Origin: Chryseobacterium indologenes
GTDB lineage: Bacteria > Bacteroidota > Bacteroidia > Flavobacteriales > Weeksellaceae
Length of the DNA: 64,000 nt
Assembly: GCF_018362995.1 (NCBI RefSeq)
Contig: NZ_CP074372.1
Coordinates: 930,001-994,000 of the forward strand
Direction: 5' to 3'
Notes under the pieces: model-generated
What the model saw: the letters and a program-made list of their open reading frames with translations, nothing else
What the model was told of the DNA's origin: nothing
The model's database searches: none
Shown here: one piece after another, positions 53,228 to 62,131 of the stretch
Position numbering within the stretch: the first letter of the stretch is position 1
How the letters are laid out: every line of letters starts with the position of its first letter
Position numbers and translations under genes: made by a program

Positions 53228-53380
53228 AACACTGAGAGCGCTAAGGTCTTATGTGATATTGTTTACTTTTTCGCTCGCAAAGACGTTTCACTCAGCAAAG
53301 TCAGTATCTCGACATAGCTGAATGAAGTGCCTTTGCGAACGAAATATTATTAATAAGTTAAAGAACCTTGCGTCATTGCG
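53228..53380. repeat. Dispersed repeat between ligase and helicase genes
   Basis: CTCGCAAAGACGTTTCACTCAGC, the core ATCTCGACATAGCTGAATGAAG and CCTTTGCGAACG, and CTTGCGTCATTGCG, words shared with the repeat at 50525 and, in part, with that at 42866. It separates two genes that would otherwise be adjacent in one operon. Confidence 0.5.
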
Positions 53381-53383
53381 TTA

Positions 53384-54964
53384 TTATTGTATTAATTTTT
53401 TTATCTCTTCCAAATTATCAATTTCATCTACGGTTTTATCTTTCCGCCATCGTACAATCCTCGGAAACCGGAGAGCAACACCGCTTTTATGACGATTACT
53501 GAAACCTATTCCTTCAAAAGCAATTTCAAAGACCAGTTCTGCTTTTACGGTTCTCACAGGTCCGAATTTCTCAATGGCATTTTTGGTAACAAACCGACTT
53601 ACTTCCATGATTTCTTTATCTGTGAGCCCGGAATATGCTTTAGCAATGGTAACCAGAGCATCACCGTTTTTTACAGCAAAAGTATAATCCGTATAGTAAG
53701 CGCTTCGCCTGCCGCTTCCTTTCTGAGCATAAATAAGCACTGCATCAATGGTTAAAGGATTAATTTTCCATTTCCACCAGTCACCTTTTTTCCGGCCGGA
53801 ATGATAAGGTGAGTTTTTCTGTTTTAACATCAATCCTTCGCTGTTTACTTCTCTTGAATTTTCACGAAGCGAATCCAGTTCTTCCCATTTTTTAAAGTCA
53901 AGACTTTTAGAAATTTTGATGTTTCCAGGATTTTCATTTAATAACAATTCTTCCAGCAAAGCTCTTCTTGCGGAGATGGGTTTTTCTCTCAGATCATTAT
54001 TTTCAAGCTCTAGTAAATCATAGGCAAAGACTTCTATCGGAATTTCCGACAGCATTTTTTTAGTTAAAGTTTTCCTGTTTAATCTTTTTTGTAATTCATT
54101 AAAATTTAATACTTTATCGTCTTTTACCGCAAGTATTTCTCCATCTATCACAAAATTGCCTTTCATGGCTTTTACTACTTCCGTGATCTCCGGAAATTGT
54201 TCTGTGATGAGCTCTTCTCCTCTGGACCAGATGAAAACTTCATCATTTCTCCGGATGATTTGTCCGCGTATTCCGTCCCATTTATATTCTACCAGCCATT
54301 CATCAGGATTTCCCAGTTCTTCAGTTTCTTTTTCCAAAGGATAAGCAAGGCAGAAGGGATAAGGCTTTGAATTGTCAGGATTCACATTTTCTGCATCAAT
54401 AAGTTCTTTAAAAGACACTTCATCCGGCAGCCATTTTCCCATTAAGCTATGCATCAAAGCACTTGATTCCTGGCCGGAAAACTTTGTCAGAGCATTGATT
54501 AGTGTTTTATCTGACACTCCGATTCTGAAACTTCCGCCAATTAATTTATTGAAAATCAATCGTTCAGTATAATCCAGACCATTCCATGATTGCAGTACAA
54601 ATTCTTTTTTTTCTGTATCTGTTTTTCCTTTTAAACCGACAATATCATTCATCCATTCTGATAAGGTACGCTCTATATTTTCCTCAGGAGGTGGAAGAAT
54701 CAGCGATAATGTTTCCCCGAGATCTCCTACGGAAGAATACGATTCTTGAAACAGCCAGTAAGGAAGTTTTGTGATTTCCAGTGCCCATTCTTTCATGTAA
54801 TTGGTATTGACATTTCTCTTGGGCCTTTTTCCTGTAAACAAGGCGATAAACCATACTTTATCTTCATCAGGAGCACGTTCCAGATAATCGATGATGGCAT
54901 CTATTTTAGCATTGGTCTTATTGGTGGTTTCCAAAGCGTTGATAAGGTCTGCAAAATGTCTCAT
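53384..54964 (-). CDS. ATP-dependent DNA ligase (LigB/LigC-type, repair)
   Basis: 526 residues. Residues ~1-200 are an N-terminal DNA-binding domain (LIGGSFRIGVSDKTL, SLMGKWLP). The nucleotidyltransferase domain has motif I EYKWDGIRGQ with adenylated K228, then VIDGEILA (about 271-278), SEGLMLKQKNSPY (about 370-382) and DWWKWK. The OB domain has RFPRIVRWRKDK near the C-terminus. Overlaps the upstream exonuclease gene by 4 bp. Confidence 0.93.
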   Translation of the reverse strand: MRHFADLINALETTNKTNAKIDAIIDYLERAPDEDKVWFIALFTGKRPKRNVNTNYMKEWALEITKLPYWLFQESYSSVGDLGETLSLILPPPEENIERTLSEWMNDIVGLKGKTDTEKKEFVLQSWNGLDYTERLIFNKLIGGSFRIGVSDKTLINALTKFSGQESSALMHSLMGKWLPDEVSFKELIDAENVNPDNSKPYPFCLAYPLEKETEELGNPDEWLVEYKWDGIRGQIIRRNDEVFIWSRGEELITEQFPEITEVVKAMKGNFVIDGEILAVKDDKVLNFNELQKRLNRKTLTKKMLSEIPIEVFAYDLLELENNDLREKPISARRALLEELLLNENPGNIKISKSLDFKKWEELDSLRENSREVNSEGLMLKQKNSPYHSGRKKGDWWKWKINPLTIDAVLIYAQKGSGRRSAYYTDYTFAVKNGDALVTIAKAYSGLTDKEIMEVSRFVTKNAIEKFGPVRTVKAELVFEIAFEGIGFSNRHKSGVALRFPRIVRWRKDKTVDEIDNLEEIKKLIQ

Positions 54965-55983
54965 GATTCCGGGGTTTCAAAGGTTTCTTTTTCAGATTCT
55001 TCTTCGTCTTCTCCAAATAAGGTTTCCACCACATCTGCTTTGACTCCGATTTCATTCAAATATTTTGAAAAAACTTCGGTTTGTCCGTGTGTAACGTGTA
55101 CAAGTTCAGCTTCTGTGGCTTTTACGGTCTGCAATAAACCTTTCCAGTCTGCATGGTCACTCATGGCAAAGCCTGCATCTGCACTCCGCCATCTTCTGGC
55201 ACCGCGAACCTGCATCCAGCCGGAGCATATTGCTGTAGCCGGATCTGGAATTTTTTTAATGATATTACTGTCAAGTAAAGCGGAAGGAACAATTACAATT
55301 TCATGTTCCATTTCTTTCGGACGTTCCCTGAAATCTGCAATCGCATAGTCCGGCAGGTCGATTCCTACTGTTTCAAAAGCTTCATTCAGTTTTCCGATGG
55401 AATAGTGGACGTATATTTTTCCCAGATCTTCCACCGCCTTCATAATACGTTGCGCTTTTCCTAAAGAATACCCGATAAACACGGATGTTTTATTATTTTC
55501 CTTATTCTTCAGCACCCAGTTTTGTAATTTTTTATTTAAATCCGGAACTTCAAGCCAATTGTAAATAGGCAGGCCGAAAGTACTTTCTGTAACAAATTCA
55601 TTGCATTTTACCAGTTCGAAAGGAGTGCTCAATCCATCATCCTGAACTTTGTAATCCCCTGAAATGACAACCACATATCCTTTATATTCAAGTCTGATCT
55701 GTGCAGAACCAATAATATGTCCGGCAGGATGTAGAGAGAGCTTTACCCCATTGATGTTGATAACTTCTCCATATTCTACACTCTGGCACTCGATATCCAT
55801 TCCGATTCTTTGATACAGAATAGGTTTTGTGAAATGATGACAAAGATATTTTTTCATTCCCCAACGGGCATGATCAGCGTGGCCATGGGTAATAACCGCC
55901 ATATCTACAGGTCTCCATGGATCTATATAAAATTTACCCTGTGGACAGTAAATTCCTTTTTTTGTAAATGTGATTAATTTCAA
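54961..55983 (-). CDS. Ligase-associated MBL-fold DNA exonuclease
   Basis: 340 residues, metallo-beta-lactamase/beta-CASP fold. HGHADHARWGM (about 33-43) is the HxHxDH metal motif, followed by PAGHIIGSAQIRLEYKGY (about 87-104), SGDYKVQDDGL and SDHADW (about 270-275). Family name in this cluster is ligase-associated DNA exonuclease. First gene of the ligase run; overlaps the ligase start by 4 bp. Confidence 0.9.
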   Translation of the reverse strand: MKLITFTKKGIYCPQGKFYIDPWRPVDMAVITHGHADHARWGMKKYLCHHFTKPILYQRIGMDIECQSVEYGEVININGVKLSLHPAGHIIGSAQIRLEYKGYVVVISGDYKVQDDGLSTPFELVKCNEFVTESTFGLPIYNWLEVPDLNKKLQNWVLKNKENNKTSVFIGYSLGKAQRIMKAVEDLGKIYVHYSIGKLNEAFETVGIDLPDYAIADFRERPKEMEHEIVIVPSALLDSNIIKKIPDPATAICSGWMQVRGARRWRSADAGFAMSDHADWKGLLQTVKATEAELVHVTHGQTEVFSKYLNEIGVKADVVETLFGEDEEESEKETFETPES

Positions 55984-56184
55984 TGGTGTGACTGGTTTTA
56001 TAGAATAAGCTTCAAAAACTTAACCAATTTACAATAAACAGTTTATTTTTTAAGGATTAAATATCTGAAAGACTTCCTTTTTAATGGATTATCTGAACTT
56101 TTCAGCAATATAAAATTGAACGCTGCAGCAATATTGAACTTCCCGAAATCTTAGAAATTTGTATCATCATTAAAAAAGAATACA

Positions 56185-56973
56185 ATGAGTAAAACAATTT
56201 TAATTACAGGTGCAGCAAGTGGATTCGGAAAGATTGCTGCTTTTGATCTTGCAAAAAAAGGACATAAAGTAATTGCTACGACACAGGTCTATCCTCAGAT
56301 GAGTGATTTAATCCGCGAAGCTAATGAACAGGGAATTGACCTTACGGTAGATAAACTGGATGTAACCAGCCAAAGAGATATTGATTATATCTTAAAAAAG
56401 TATGAGATAGATGTTTTAATCAGCAATGCCGGAATCATGGAAGGTGGCCCGATTGCTGAACAGCCGTTAGATATTATCCGTTCAATGTTTGATGTGAATG
56501 TGTTTGGTGCGTTGAACCTTGCACAGGGATTTATCAAAAAGTTTGTTGAAAAGAAAAGCGGTAAAATTGTTTTCACCTCTTCAATGGGTGGTTTATGGAC
56601 GGTTCCGTATGTAGCTGCTTATTGTGCTTCAAAACATGCTTTGGAATCTATTGCTGAAGGTTTGAGAACTGAGCTTGCTCCGTTTAACATCAAAATTGCG
56701 ACTTGTAATCCAGGGGTATTTGGAACAGGATTTAATGACAGAGGAGTGGATTCTATTTTCCATTGGTATGATCCGAAAGTGAATTTCACTCCGGAATCCG
56801 CTTTTGACGGAGCCGCAGAATCTTTAGCTCATCAGCTGGATCCGCAGTCTATGGCAGAGGTAATTGTGAATGTAGCATTAGATGATGAGAGCCATTTTAG
56901 AAATGTACATCCAAAAGAGACTGAGGATTTTGTAAAACAGCTTCAGGCAGATGCATGGACCGCAAAAAGCTAA
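56185..56973 (+). CDS. SDR family oxidoreductase
   Basis: 262 residues. TGAASGFG (about 7-14) is the dinucleotide loop, NAGIMEGG (about 84-91), and catalytic YCASKHALESIAEGLRTEL (about 152-170) has YxxxK. Classical SDR, substrate unknown. It is followed 4 bp later by a GlcG/HbpS protein and then an AraC regulator, which looks like one regulated unit. Confidence 0.9.
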   Translation: MSKTILITGAASGFGKIAAFDLAKKGHKVIATTQVYPQMSDLIREANEQGIDLTVDKLDVTSQRDIDYILKKYEIDVLISNAGIMEGGPIAEQPLDIIRSMFDVNVFGALNLAQGFIKKFVEKKSGKIVFTSSMGGLWTVPYVAAYCASKHALESIAEGLRTELAPFNIKIATCNPGVFGTGFNDRGVDSIFHWYDPKVNFTPESAFDGAAESLAHQLDPQSMAEVIVNVALDDESHFRNVHPKETEDFVKQLQADAWTAKS

Positions 56974-56977
56974 TGTT

Positions 56978-57379
56978 ATGAAACTGAATTATAAAACCGC
57001 AGAAAAAGCACTGCATGCAGCAAAGGAACAAGCATTATCTATGAATATTTCTGTAAGCATTGCTATAGTAGATACCGGAGGACATCTTGTCGCATTAGCA
57101 AGATTGGACAGCGTCTACGGAGTGATTGATTTTGCCATTAAAAAAGCAAAAACAGCAGTTATGTTTGGTGTAAACAGTGATTTGATGGGTGAAATTATCT
57201 CAGGAACCGGTATTCACGGTTATGGAATGCTGAATTCGAATGAGGGGCTTCTCACTATTGCAGGCGGTATTATCCTTAAGAATGCGGAGGGAGATATTAT
57301 TGGCGCTATTGGTTCTTCAGGCGGAACTCCCGAGCAGGATAAACAAATTGCAGAAGCAGGCGCTCAGGCTATTGGTTAA
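56978..57379 (+). CDS. GlcG/HbpS-like (haem-degrading family) protein
   Basis: 133 residues from ATG 56978, right after the SDR stop; an in-frame ATG 27 bp earlier lies inside the SDR gene. Typical blocks: SIAIVDTGGHLVALARLDS (about 26-44), SNEGLLTIAGGIIL (about 86-99), GAIGSSGGTPEQDKQIAEAG (about 107-126). The family binds haem or cofactors, and roles vary. Confidence 0.9.
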   Translation: MKLNYKTAEKALHAAKEQALSMNISVSIAIVDTGGHLVALARLDSVYGVIDFAIKKAKTAVMFGVNSDLMGEIISGTGIHGYGMLNSNEGLLTIAGGIILKNAEGDIIGAIGSSGGTPEQDKQIAEAGAQAIG

Positions 57380-57396
57380 TTTCAGATATTTGTACG

Positions 57397-58200
57397 ATGG
57401 AAAACACTTCTGAGATCATATTCGATAAACTGGTTTACTCATGTGCCTTCGAGTCTTACAGAGGTCATGAAGAATTTATTCCGGACTATTTTCTGGGATT
57501 TCAGATCTCCGGAGAAACGCATGCTTTTCATGAGCAGGGAAAGACTGTGATCAAAGAAAATACAGTAGTTCTGGTCAGGAAAAATCAACTGATCAGGACT
57601 ATTAAATATCCTTCAGCACATGAAAAGTATCAGTTTATCTCAATTACGCTTGATGATGAAACGCTGAGACAATATGCCAATGAAAACAAAATCACTGTAA
57701 ATAATAATTTTCCAGGGAATCAGCGGTTGTTTTTTGAGCCCAATGATTTTTTTAAGAGCTATTTTGCATCTCTTATTCCTTACATCAATAAAACACAGGA
57801 GATCCCGCCAAAATTAGCTGTGTTAAAGGTCAAAGAAGCCATAGAGCTGGTTTTACTTAGTAATCCTGATCTTAAAAATCTTCTTTTCGATTTTTTTGAA
57901 CCTCATAAGATTGACCTTGCAGAGTTTATGAACAAAAATTTTATGTTCAATGTATCGGTGGATGCTTTTGCAAGGCTTACAGGTCGTAGTTTATCTGGTT
58001 TTAAAAGGGATTTCAATAAGACGTTTCAGATGACCCCGAAACAATGGCTGAAAGAAAAAAGGTTAAAAGAAGCCTATTATTTAATTAAAAACAGGGATAA
58101 AAAACCTTCAGAGATTTATCTTGATCTGGGTTTTGAGAATTTATCCCATTTTTATTCTTCTTTTAAAAAGAAATTTGGTGTAACGACTACGGAAGTTTAA
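57397..58200 (+). CDS. AraC family regulator
   Basis: 267 residues. N-terminal cupin-like sensor with a YFLGFQISGETHAF segment (about 27-40), C-terminal HTH pair (about 175-260: VDAFARLTGRSLSGFKRDFNKTFQMTPKQWLKEKRLKEA and SEIYLDLGFENLSHFYSSFKKKFG). Last gene after SDR and GlcG-like genes; probably controls them. Confidence 0.9.
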   Translation: MENTSEIIFDKLVYSCAFESYRGHEEFIPDYFLGFQISGETHAFHEQGKTVIKENTVVLVRKNQLIRTIKYPSAHEKYQFISITLDDETLRQYANENKITVNNNFPGNQRLFFEPNDFFKSYFASLIPYINKTQEIPPKLAVLKVKEAIELVLLSNPDLKNLLFDFFEPHKIDLAEFMNKNFMFNVSVDAFARLTGRSLSGFKRDFNKTFQMTPKQWLKEKRLKEAYYLIKNRDKKPSEIYLDLGFENLSHFYSSFKKKFGVTTTEV

Positions 58201-58238
58201 TGTAAATCAATAAAAAACACATTTATAGTATAAGGATT

Positions 58239-58284
58239 GGAACTACAAAGACACAGGAAATAAATCTTGTGTCTTTGTAGTTTC
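58239..58284. terminator. Long bidirectional terminator hairpin
   Basis: AACTACAAAGACACA (58241-58255) pairs perfectly with TGTGTCTTTGTAGTT (58268-58282), a 15-bp stem, plus flanking T-rich DNA. The ACAAAGACACA word may be another dispersed-repeat core. Confidence 0.85.
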
Positions 58285-58353
58285 CTTTTCTGTTAAGGAA
58301 TTATATTTTCAGCCTTATTCAGATGTTCACTGATGATGCCGACCTTCAAAGTC

Positions 58354-58809
58354 CTATTTTTCAAAATTATAAAGATTGATTCCTATCTCTTCATTCTTAA
58401 TTTTTACGACTCTGGTATCCAGCGGATATATAATAAATTCTGCGGCACCCTGGATTTTCGCTTCTAAAAGATGTCCGGCCAAAGCGGTATAATCTTCTCT
58501 TCCTAACGTAATATGAAGATGAAGGGTTATTTTTTCTTCTATTTCAGAGATATTTCCTGAGATGTTGGTGACTTCCATCTGTTCTGTAAAGGTTTTATCA
58601 ACATACTTTTTGGTTGCAGGATTGAAAAAGCGGAGTGTGGCTTCACTTACAGCACCTATTCCTGTGACTTCTCCTGCCCGGATATTCTGATTCCGGACAA
58701 AATCCGTTAATGTCTCTACAATATTGGAATGATTATCAAGACTAACCACATATATTGAACCTGCTTTTCTTGCGGACCAATTATTTCCTTTATAATTTTG
58801 AACCTCCAT
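58354..58809 (-). CDS. PPC/DUF296 domain DNA-binding-like protein
   Basis: 151 residues from ATG 58809; upstream in-frame ATGs (58887, 58944) would add a hydrophobic stretch not typical of the family. The PPC fold: YVVSLDNHSNIVETLTDFVRNQNIRAGEVTGIGAVSEATLRFF (positions ~18-60), LHLHITLGREDYTALAGHLLEA with metal-type His (about 97-118). Similar small bacterial proteins are trimeric; function unknown. Divergent from the CAT-like gene. Confidence 0.82.
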   Translation of the reverse strand: MEVQNYKGNNWSARKAGSIYVVSLDNHSNIVETLTDFVRNQNIRAGEVTGIGAVSEATLRFFNPATKKYVDKTFTEQMEVTNISGNISEIEEKITLHLHITLGREDYTALAGHLLEAKIQGAAEFIIYPLDTRVVKIKNEEIGINLYNFEK

Positions 58810-58954
58810 AATACTAAGATTTAAGATACTACATGCAATAACTATGCTCTGGCCAAACTTAAGTTTAAAAAATCTCTTATTTGTCATGAAAATTCTGAAT
58901 AGTAAGTCCCTGAAAACGGTAAAAAATGCCGAAATTTGCAGCAAATAAGAAGTA

Positions 58955-59581
58955 ATGAAGATCGTAGATATAGAGAACTGGAACAGGAAAGAACATTTTG
59001 AATTTTTTTCTAAAATGGCAAGCCCTTATTTTGGATTTACAACGGAGGTAGACTGTACAAAAGCGTATGATACCGCAAAAGAAAAAGGCTATTCTTTTTT
59101 TGCCTATTATTTTCACAAGTCTATGGTCGCGGTCAATACCATTGATGAATTAAAACTAAGAATCATTGACGGCCAGATAATACAGTTTGATACCGTACAT
59201 GCCGGCAGTACGATCGGAAGACCGGATGGTACTTTCGGATTTTCATTTACACCTTTCTCAGAAGATTTTGAGACCTTCAATGCAGCGCTTCAGGAGGAAA
59301 TAAAAGGAGTGCATCAGACTTCAGGATTAAGATTAAGCAATGAAAGGTTAGGAAAAGACCACGTAAGACATACGACCATTCCATGGAATTCTTTCAGTGC
59401 TATACTGCATCCTACAGATTTTAATACTACAGAATCCGTTCCTAAAATTGCTTTTGGAAGATTCAATATCCGCGAAGGCAGAAAATATCTTCCGGTTTCT
59501 ATTGAAGCCCATCACGGACTGGCTGATGGTATTCACCTTGCCAGATATATGGAAGAGTTTCAGAGACAGCTTGATCAGTAG
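58955..59581 (+). CDS. Chloramphenicol acetyltransferase-like protein
   Basis: 208 residues. EFFSKMASPYFGFTTEVDC (about 14-32) and the C-terminal SIEAHHGLADGIHLARYMEEF (about 182-202) with HHxxxDG are the CAT fold signature; the second His is the catalytic base. Strict resistance activity cannot be inferred; many chromosomal homologues acetylate other acceptors. The neighbour with MFS/TetR genes is 10 kb away, so no resistance cluster. Confidence 0.85.
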   Translation: MKIVDIENWNRKEHFEFFSKMASPYFGFTTEVDCTKAYDTAKEKGYSFFAYYFHKSMVAVNTIDELKLRIIDGQIIQFDTVHAGSTIGRPDGTFGFSFTPFSEDFETFNAALQEEIKGVHQTSGLRLSNERLGKDHVRHTTIPWNSFSAILHPTDFNTTESVPKIAFGRFNIREGRKYLPVSIEAHHGLADGIHLARYMEEFQRQLDQ

Positions 59582-59628
59582 AGGATTGTAGCGTTTAAAG
59601 AAAATGATTACATTTTTTAACAATAATT

Positions 59629-59650
59629 AAAGCCGGATATGTCCGGTTTT
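59629..59650 (+). terminator. Terminator after the CAT-like gene
   Basis: CCGGA and TCCGG arms with flanking A/T pairs, then a run of Ts that reaches the end of the convergent Crp/Fnr gene. Confidence 0.7.
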
Positions 59651-59653
59651 TTT

Positions 59654-60247
59654 TTAATAATGAATCTTCCGTTTTTCTATTTTCACAATCTGGTCTTTTT
59701 CCATCTGCTTTATGGTGCGTATAACCGTTTCTACACATAATCCGGTGAGTGAAGCCAGCTGTTGGCGGGTAAGAGGAATCTGAAAAGAATAAGGTGTCTT
59801 ATCTTCATGATAACTTTTCAGGTAATCCATCAGCAATTTCAGTTTGGCAACCGGATTCTGGAAAGAAAGATTATAAAACATGATGTATTTATAGTACATT
59901 CTTTCAGCCAGACATTCGTAAATGTTAAGTGAAATTTCAGGATTACTTTTGATCAGGTCCAAAAAATTCTGTTTTGACATTTTATAAATGACAGAATCTT
60001 CTATTGCTACAGCATTCATGGGATAAGGCCGGTCAACAAACAGCAGAGATTCACCAAAGCTGTGACCATCCGAGAATATATTCTGAATAAATTCTTTCCC
60101 GTCTTCCGTATAATTATTGAGTTTAATTTTCCCTTTTTCAATCTGGTAATAATGAGCTGGAAAATCTTTTTCATGGAAGATTGTTTCACCTGCCTGATAA
60201 GTTCTTGTTTCCGCCCCAAAAGAAATTAATAAACTTTCAGTGATCAT
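59654..60247 (-). CDS. Crp/Fnr family regulator, paralogue 2
   Basis: 197 residues, aligned end to end with the protein at 31284: LLISFGAETRTYQAGETIFHEKD, EDGKEFIQNIFSDGHSFGESLLF, and HTH IPLTRQQLASLTGLCVETVIRTIKQMEKDQI (about 153-183). No Cys cluster for Fe-S. A Crp/Fnr-type site lies 120 bp upstream, in the direction away from this gene, which may be autoregulatory or serve a divergent transcript. Confidence 0.88.
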   Translation of the reverse strand: MITESLLISFGAETRTYQAGETIFHEKDFPAHYYQIEKGKIKLNNYTEDGKEFIQNIFSDGHSFGESLLFVDRPYPMNAVAIEDSVIYKMSKQNFLDLIKSNPEISLNIYECLAERMYYKYIMFYNLSFQNPVAKLKLLMDYLKSYHEDKTPYSFQIPLTRQQLASLTGLCVETVIRTIKQMEKDQIVKIEKRKIHY

Positions 60248-60789
60248 AGTTATGATTTATTTATAAAATAAAGGAACACCGATTTTATTGATTTCTCTTA
60301 TCATGTGGTACCATTTATATACCATAGATATTCACTTTTTTATAAGTATCTAACCTGGAAAACATTGACTGAGATCATAAAAAGTAAAGGCAATAACCCG
60401 TTACATTTACATCCCACTAAAAAATAAGGTATAAATAAAAGGAAACTGGCTGATAAAAGCAGTTAAGATATTTTTGCTTAAAATATAACGTGGTATCTAT
60501 GTGGTACGCGGTTTTTATAAAATTTTAATCATTTTTTCTTTCTTTGCCAGTATAAAAATGAAATAAAATTCATACGTGTGATTTTTTTAACATAATCGTT
60601 CAATAAATACAAGCATACGCTATGAATCATTGCATTATATTAATGAAAACTAATAAAATTTTGAATACATAAAAATTATTTTGTTCCCGATATTAAATCA
60701 GCAAAACACAGATTGAGCAGAGAAAAAAAGACTTTGTACAGATTCACAAAAGATGTGGTATCTGAAATGAGTAGAGATGAGAAAGTATT
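60248..60789. other. Long intergenic region with regulatory features, no gene seen
   Basis: 540 bp. Contains the Crp/Fnr-type element below and four copies of a TGTGGTA/CGTGGTA word at 60305, 60490, 60501 and 60754. No frame longer than ~20 codons looks coding. It probably holds promoters of both flanking genes and possibly a small RNA. Confidence 0.5.
60364..60409 (+). promoter_or_regulatory. Crp/Fnr-type site over a -7-like box
   Basis: ATTGACTGAGATCATAAAAA (60364-60383) matches ATGACTCAGGTCATAAAAAA at 32223 at most positions; TACATTTA follows at 60402-60409. Centre-to-box spacing is 30.5 versus 29.5 at 32223. Confidence 0.45.
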
Positions 60790-61131
60790 ATGAAAAATAG
60801 AAAAACTGAACCCAACTTAGAGGATTTGAACCAGAAAATTCTTGTACAAGACGAAATTATGGCCTTAGCCAAGGCAAATTCCCCTCGTCTGCTGAATAAA
60901 TTCAGACTGGTTCATCCTGATTTTTTTAAAAAGTTATCTGCTATACAGCCAGCCCTTAAAAATTCTGAATTGATCTTTTGTATTTACCTTAAGCTCAATA
61001 TGACTACGAAGGAAATTGCAACCTGTATTTTTGTGACCCCTAAGGCGATACAAAACAGAAAGAACAGGATCAGAAAAAAACTCAACATTCCTTCTGAATT
61101 TGATATTTATAAATGGTTTAATGAAATTTAA
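60790..61131 (+). CDS. LuxR-type HTH protein (113 aa)
   Basis: 113 residues. The C-terminal half is a GerE/LuxR helix-turn-helix: LIFCIYLKLNMTTKEIATCIFVTPKAIQNRKNRIRKKLNI (positions ~61-100). The N-terminal half is a coiled-coil-like helix without receiver or membrane part, like the tail of flavobacterial tetratricopeptide LuxR regulators. A separate, short DNA-binding protein; targets unknown. Confidence 0.82.
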   Translation: MKNRKTEPNLEDLNQKILVQDEIMALAKANSPRLLNKFRLVHPDFFKKLSAIQPALKNSELIFCIYLKLNMTTKEIATCIFVTPKAIQNRKNRIRKKLNIPSEFDIYKWFNEI

Positions 61132-61145
61132 ACCATTTTTTTTAT

Positions 61146-61877
61146 TTAAATTTCTATTACGGCTCTTTCCAGATCGTGATAAAGAAGAACTTTCCAGCGG
61201 TTTTCCTTTGCCTCTTTTTCCCATTTAAGGCGTAGTTCCATTGCTTTTCTGCCATCGAAATCACTTTTATAGGCTACATGATATTTCAGATAAGAGGCCT
61301 GTGGAAGATCATCAGCCCCATAGAAAGCCGTTTCTCCATTTTCCCTGATCCAAAAAACCTGCATAAATGGAGTGTGTCCGCCCACTACTTCATAGGAAAT
61401 CTCATCTGTAATCTGCCCCTGATCTCCATCCATCCATATAATATCAGGCAGTTGAATCAGCTGTTCCAGAATAGTAAAATCAAAAGAAGGATTGCCTTTA
61501 TTTTCCATCGCAAAATCAAGCTCACGTTTCTGGATATAAATCTGAGCATTCGGAAAAGTGGCTTCAAAATCATTATCTGTAACGGTTACTGCACCTTCAA
61601 TATGATCTTTGTGGAGATGGGAGAGCAAGAGCTTCGTAATTTGATCAGGATGAATATTTTCTCTTTTCAAAATTTCTGAAATAACAGTTGTTCCGGACTC
61701 ATTTTTCCAGCCAATTCCTGCATCCAAAAGGATATAATCATTTTCAGTAATGATAAGAAAAGGCTGTACAGACATTTTGATTCCACCAACCTTATCAAAA
61801 TTTTCTTCTGTTAAAAGAGTGAAGTCTTTGGTTTTACTTGCCGAGAAATTGCCTTCTTTGAGCGGAATGATTTTCAT
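61146..61877 (-). CDS. Metallo-beta-lactamase-fold hydrolase
   Basis: 243 residues from ATG 61877 (MKIIPLKEGNFSASK); the frame is open 15 codons earlier. Metal motif LLSHLHKDHIEGAV with HLHKDH (about 88-101), then VVGGHTPFMQVF (about 177-188), FYGADDLPQA and a final YHDLERAVIEI. Quorum-quenching lactonase-type or glyoxalase-type hydrolase; the exact substrate cannot be told. Convergent with the LuxR-type gene. Confidence 0.85.
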   Translation of the reverse strand: MKIIPLKEGNFSASKTKDFTLLTEENFDKVGGIKMSVQPFLIITENDYILLDAGIGWKNESGTTVISEILKRENIHPDQITKLLLSHLHKDHIEGAVTVTDNDFEATFPNAQIYIQKRELDFAMENKGNPSFDFTILEQLIQLPDIIWMDGDQGQITDEISYEVVGGHTPFMQVFWIRENGETAFYGADDLPQASYLKYHVAYKSDFDGRKAMELRLKWEKEAKENRWKVLLYHDLERAVIEI

Positions 61878-62131
61878 GCTGCAAATTTCCTTAATATTTC
61901 TAACATCCAAAAGGTTTTCCATCGATATATATCATCAATAAAAACAATGATACAGACAGAGTGTTGAAATCATTCTACTTACCGGAGAATCTTATAGTAT
62001 TCATAGAAATGTAAAGCCATGGGACGAATAATTTCTTTTTTTAATGATTATCTTTGATCTCTTAAAAATCTGACGGATTCATTATGATCCGCTGTCAGAC
62101 ACCTTTCAATTCAAATAAAAACTTATACGTA

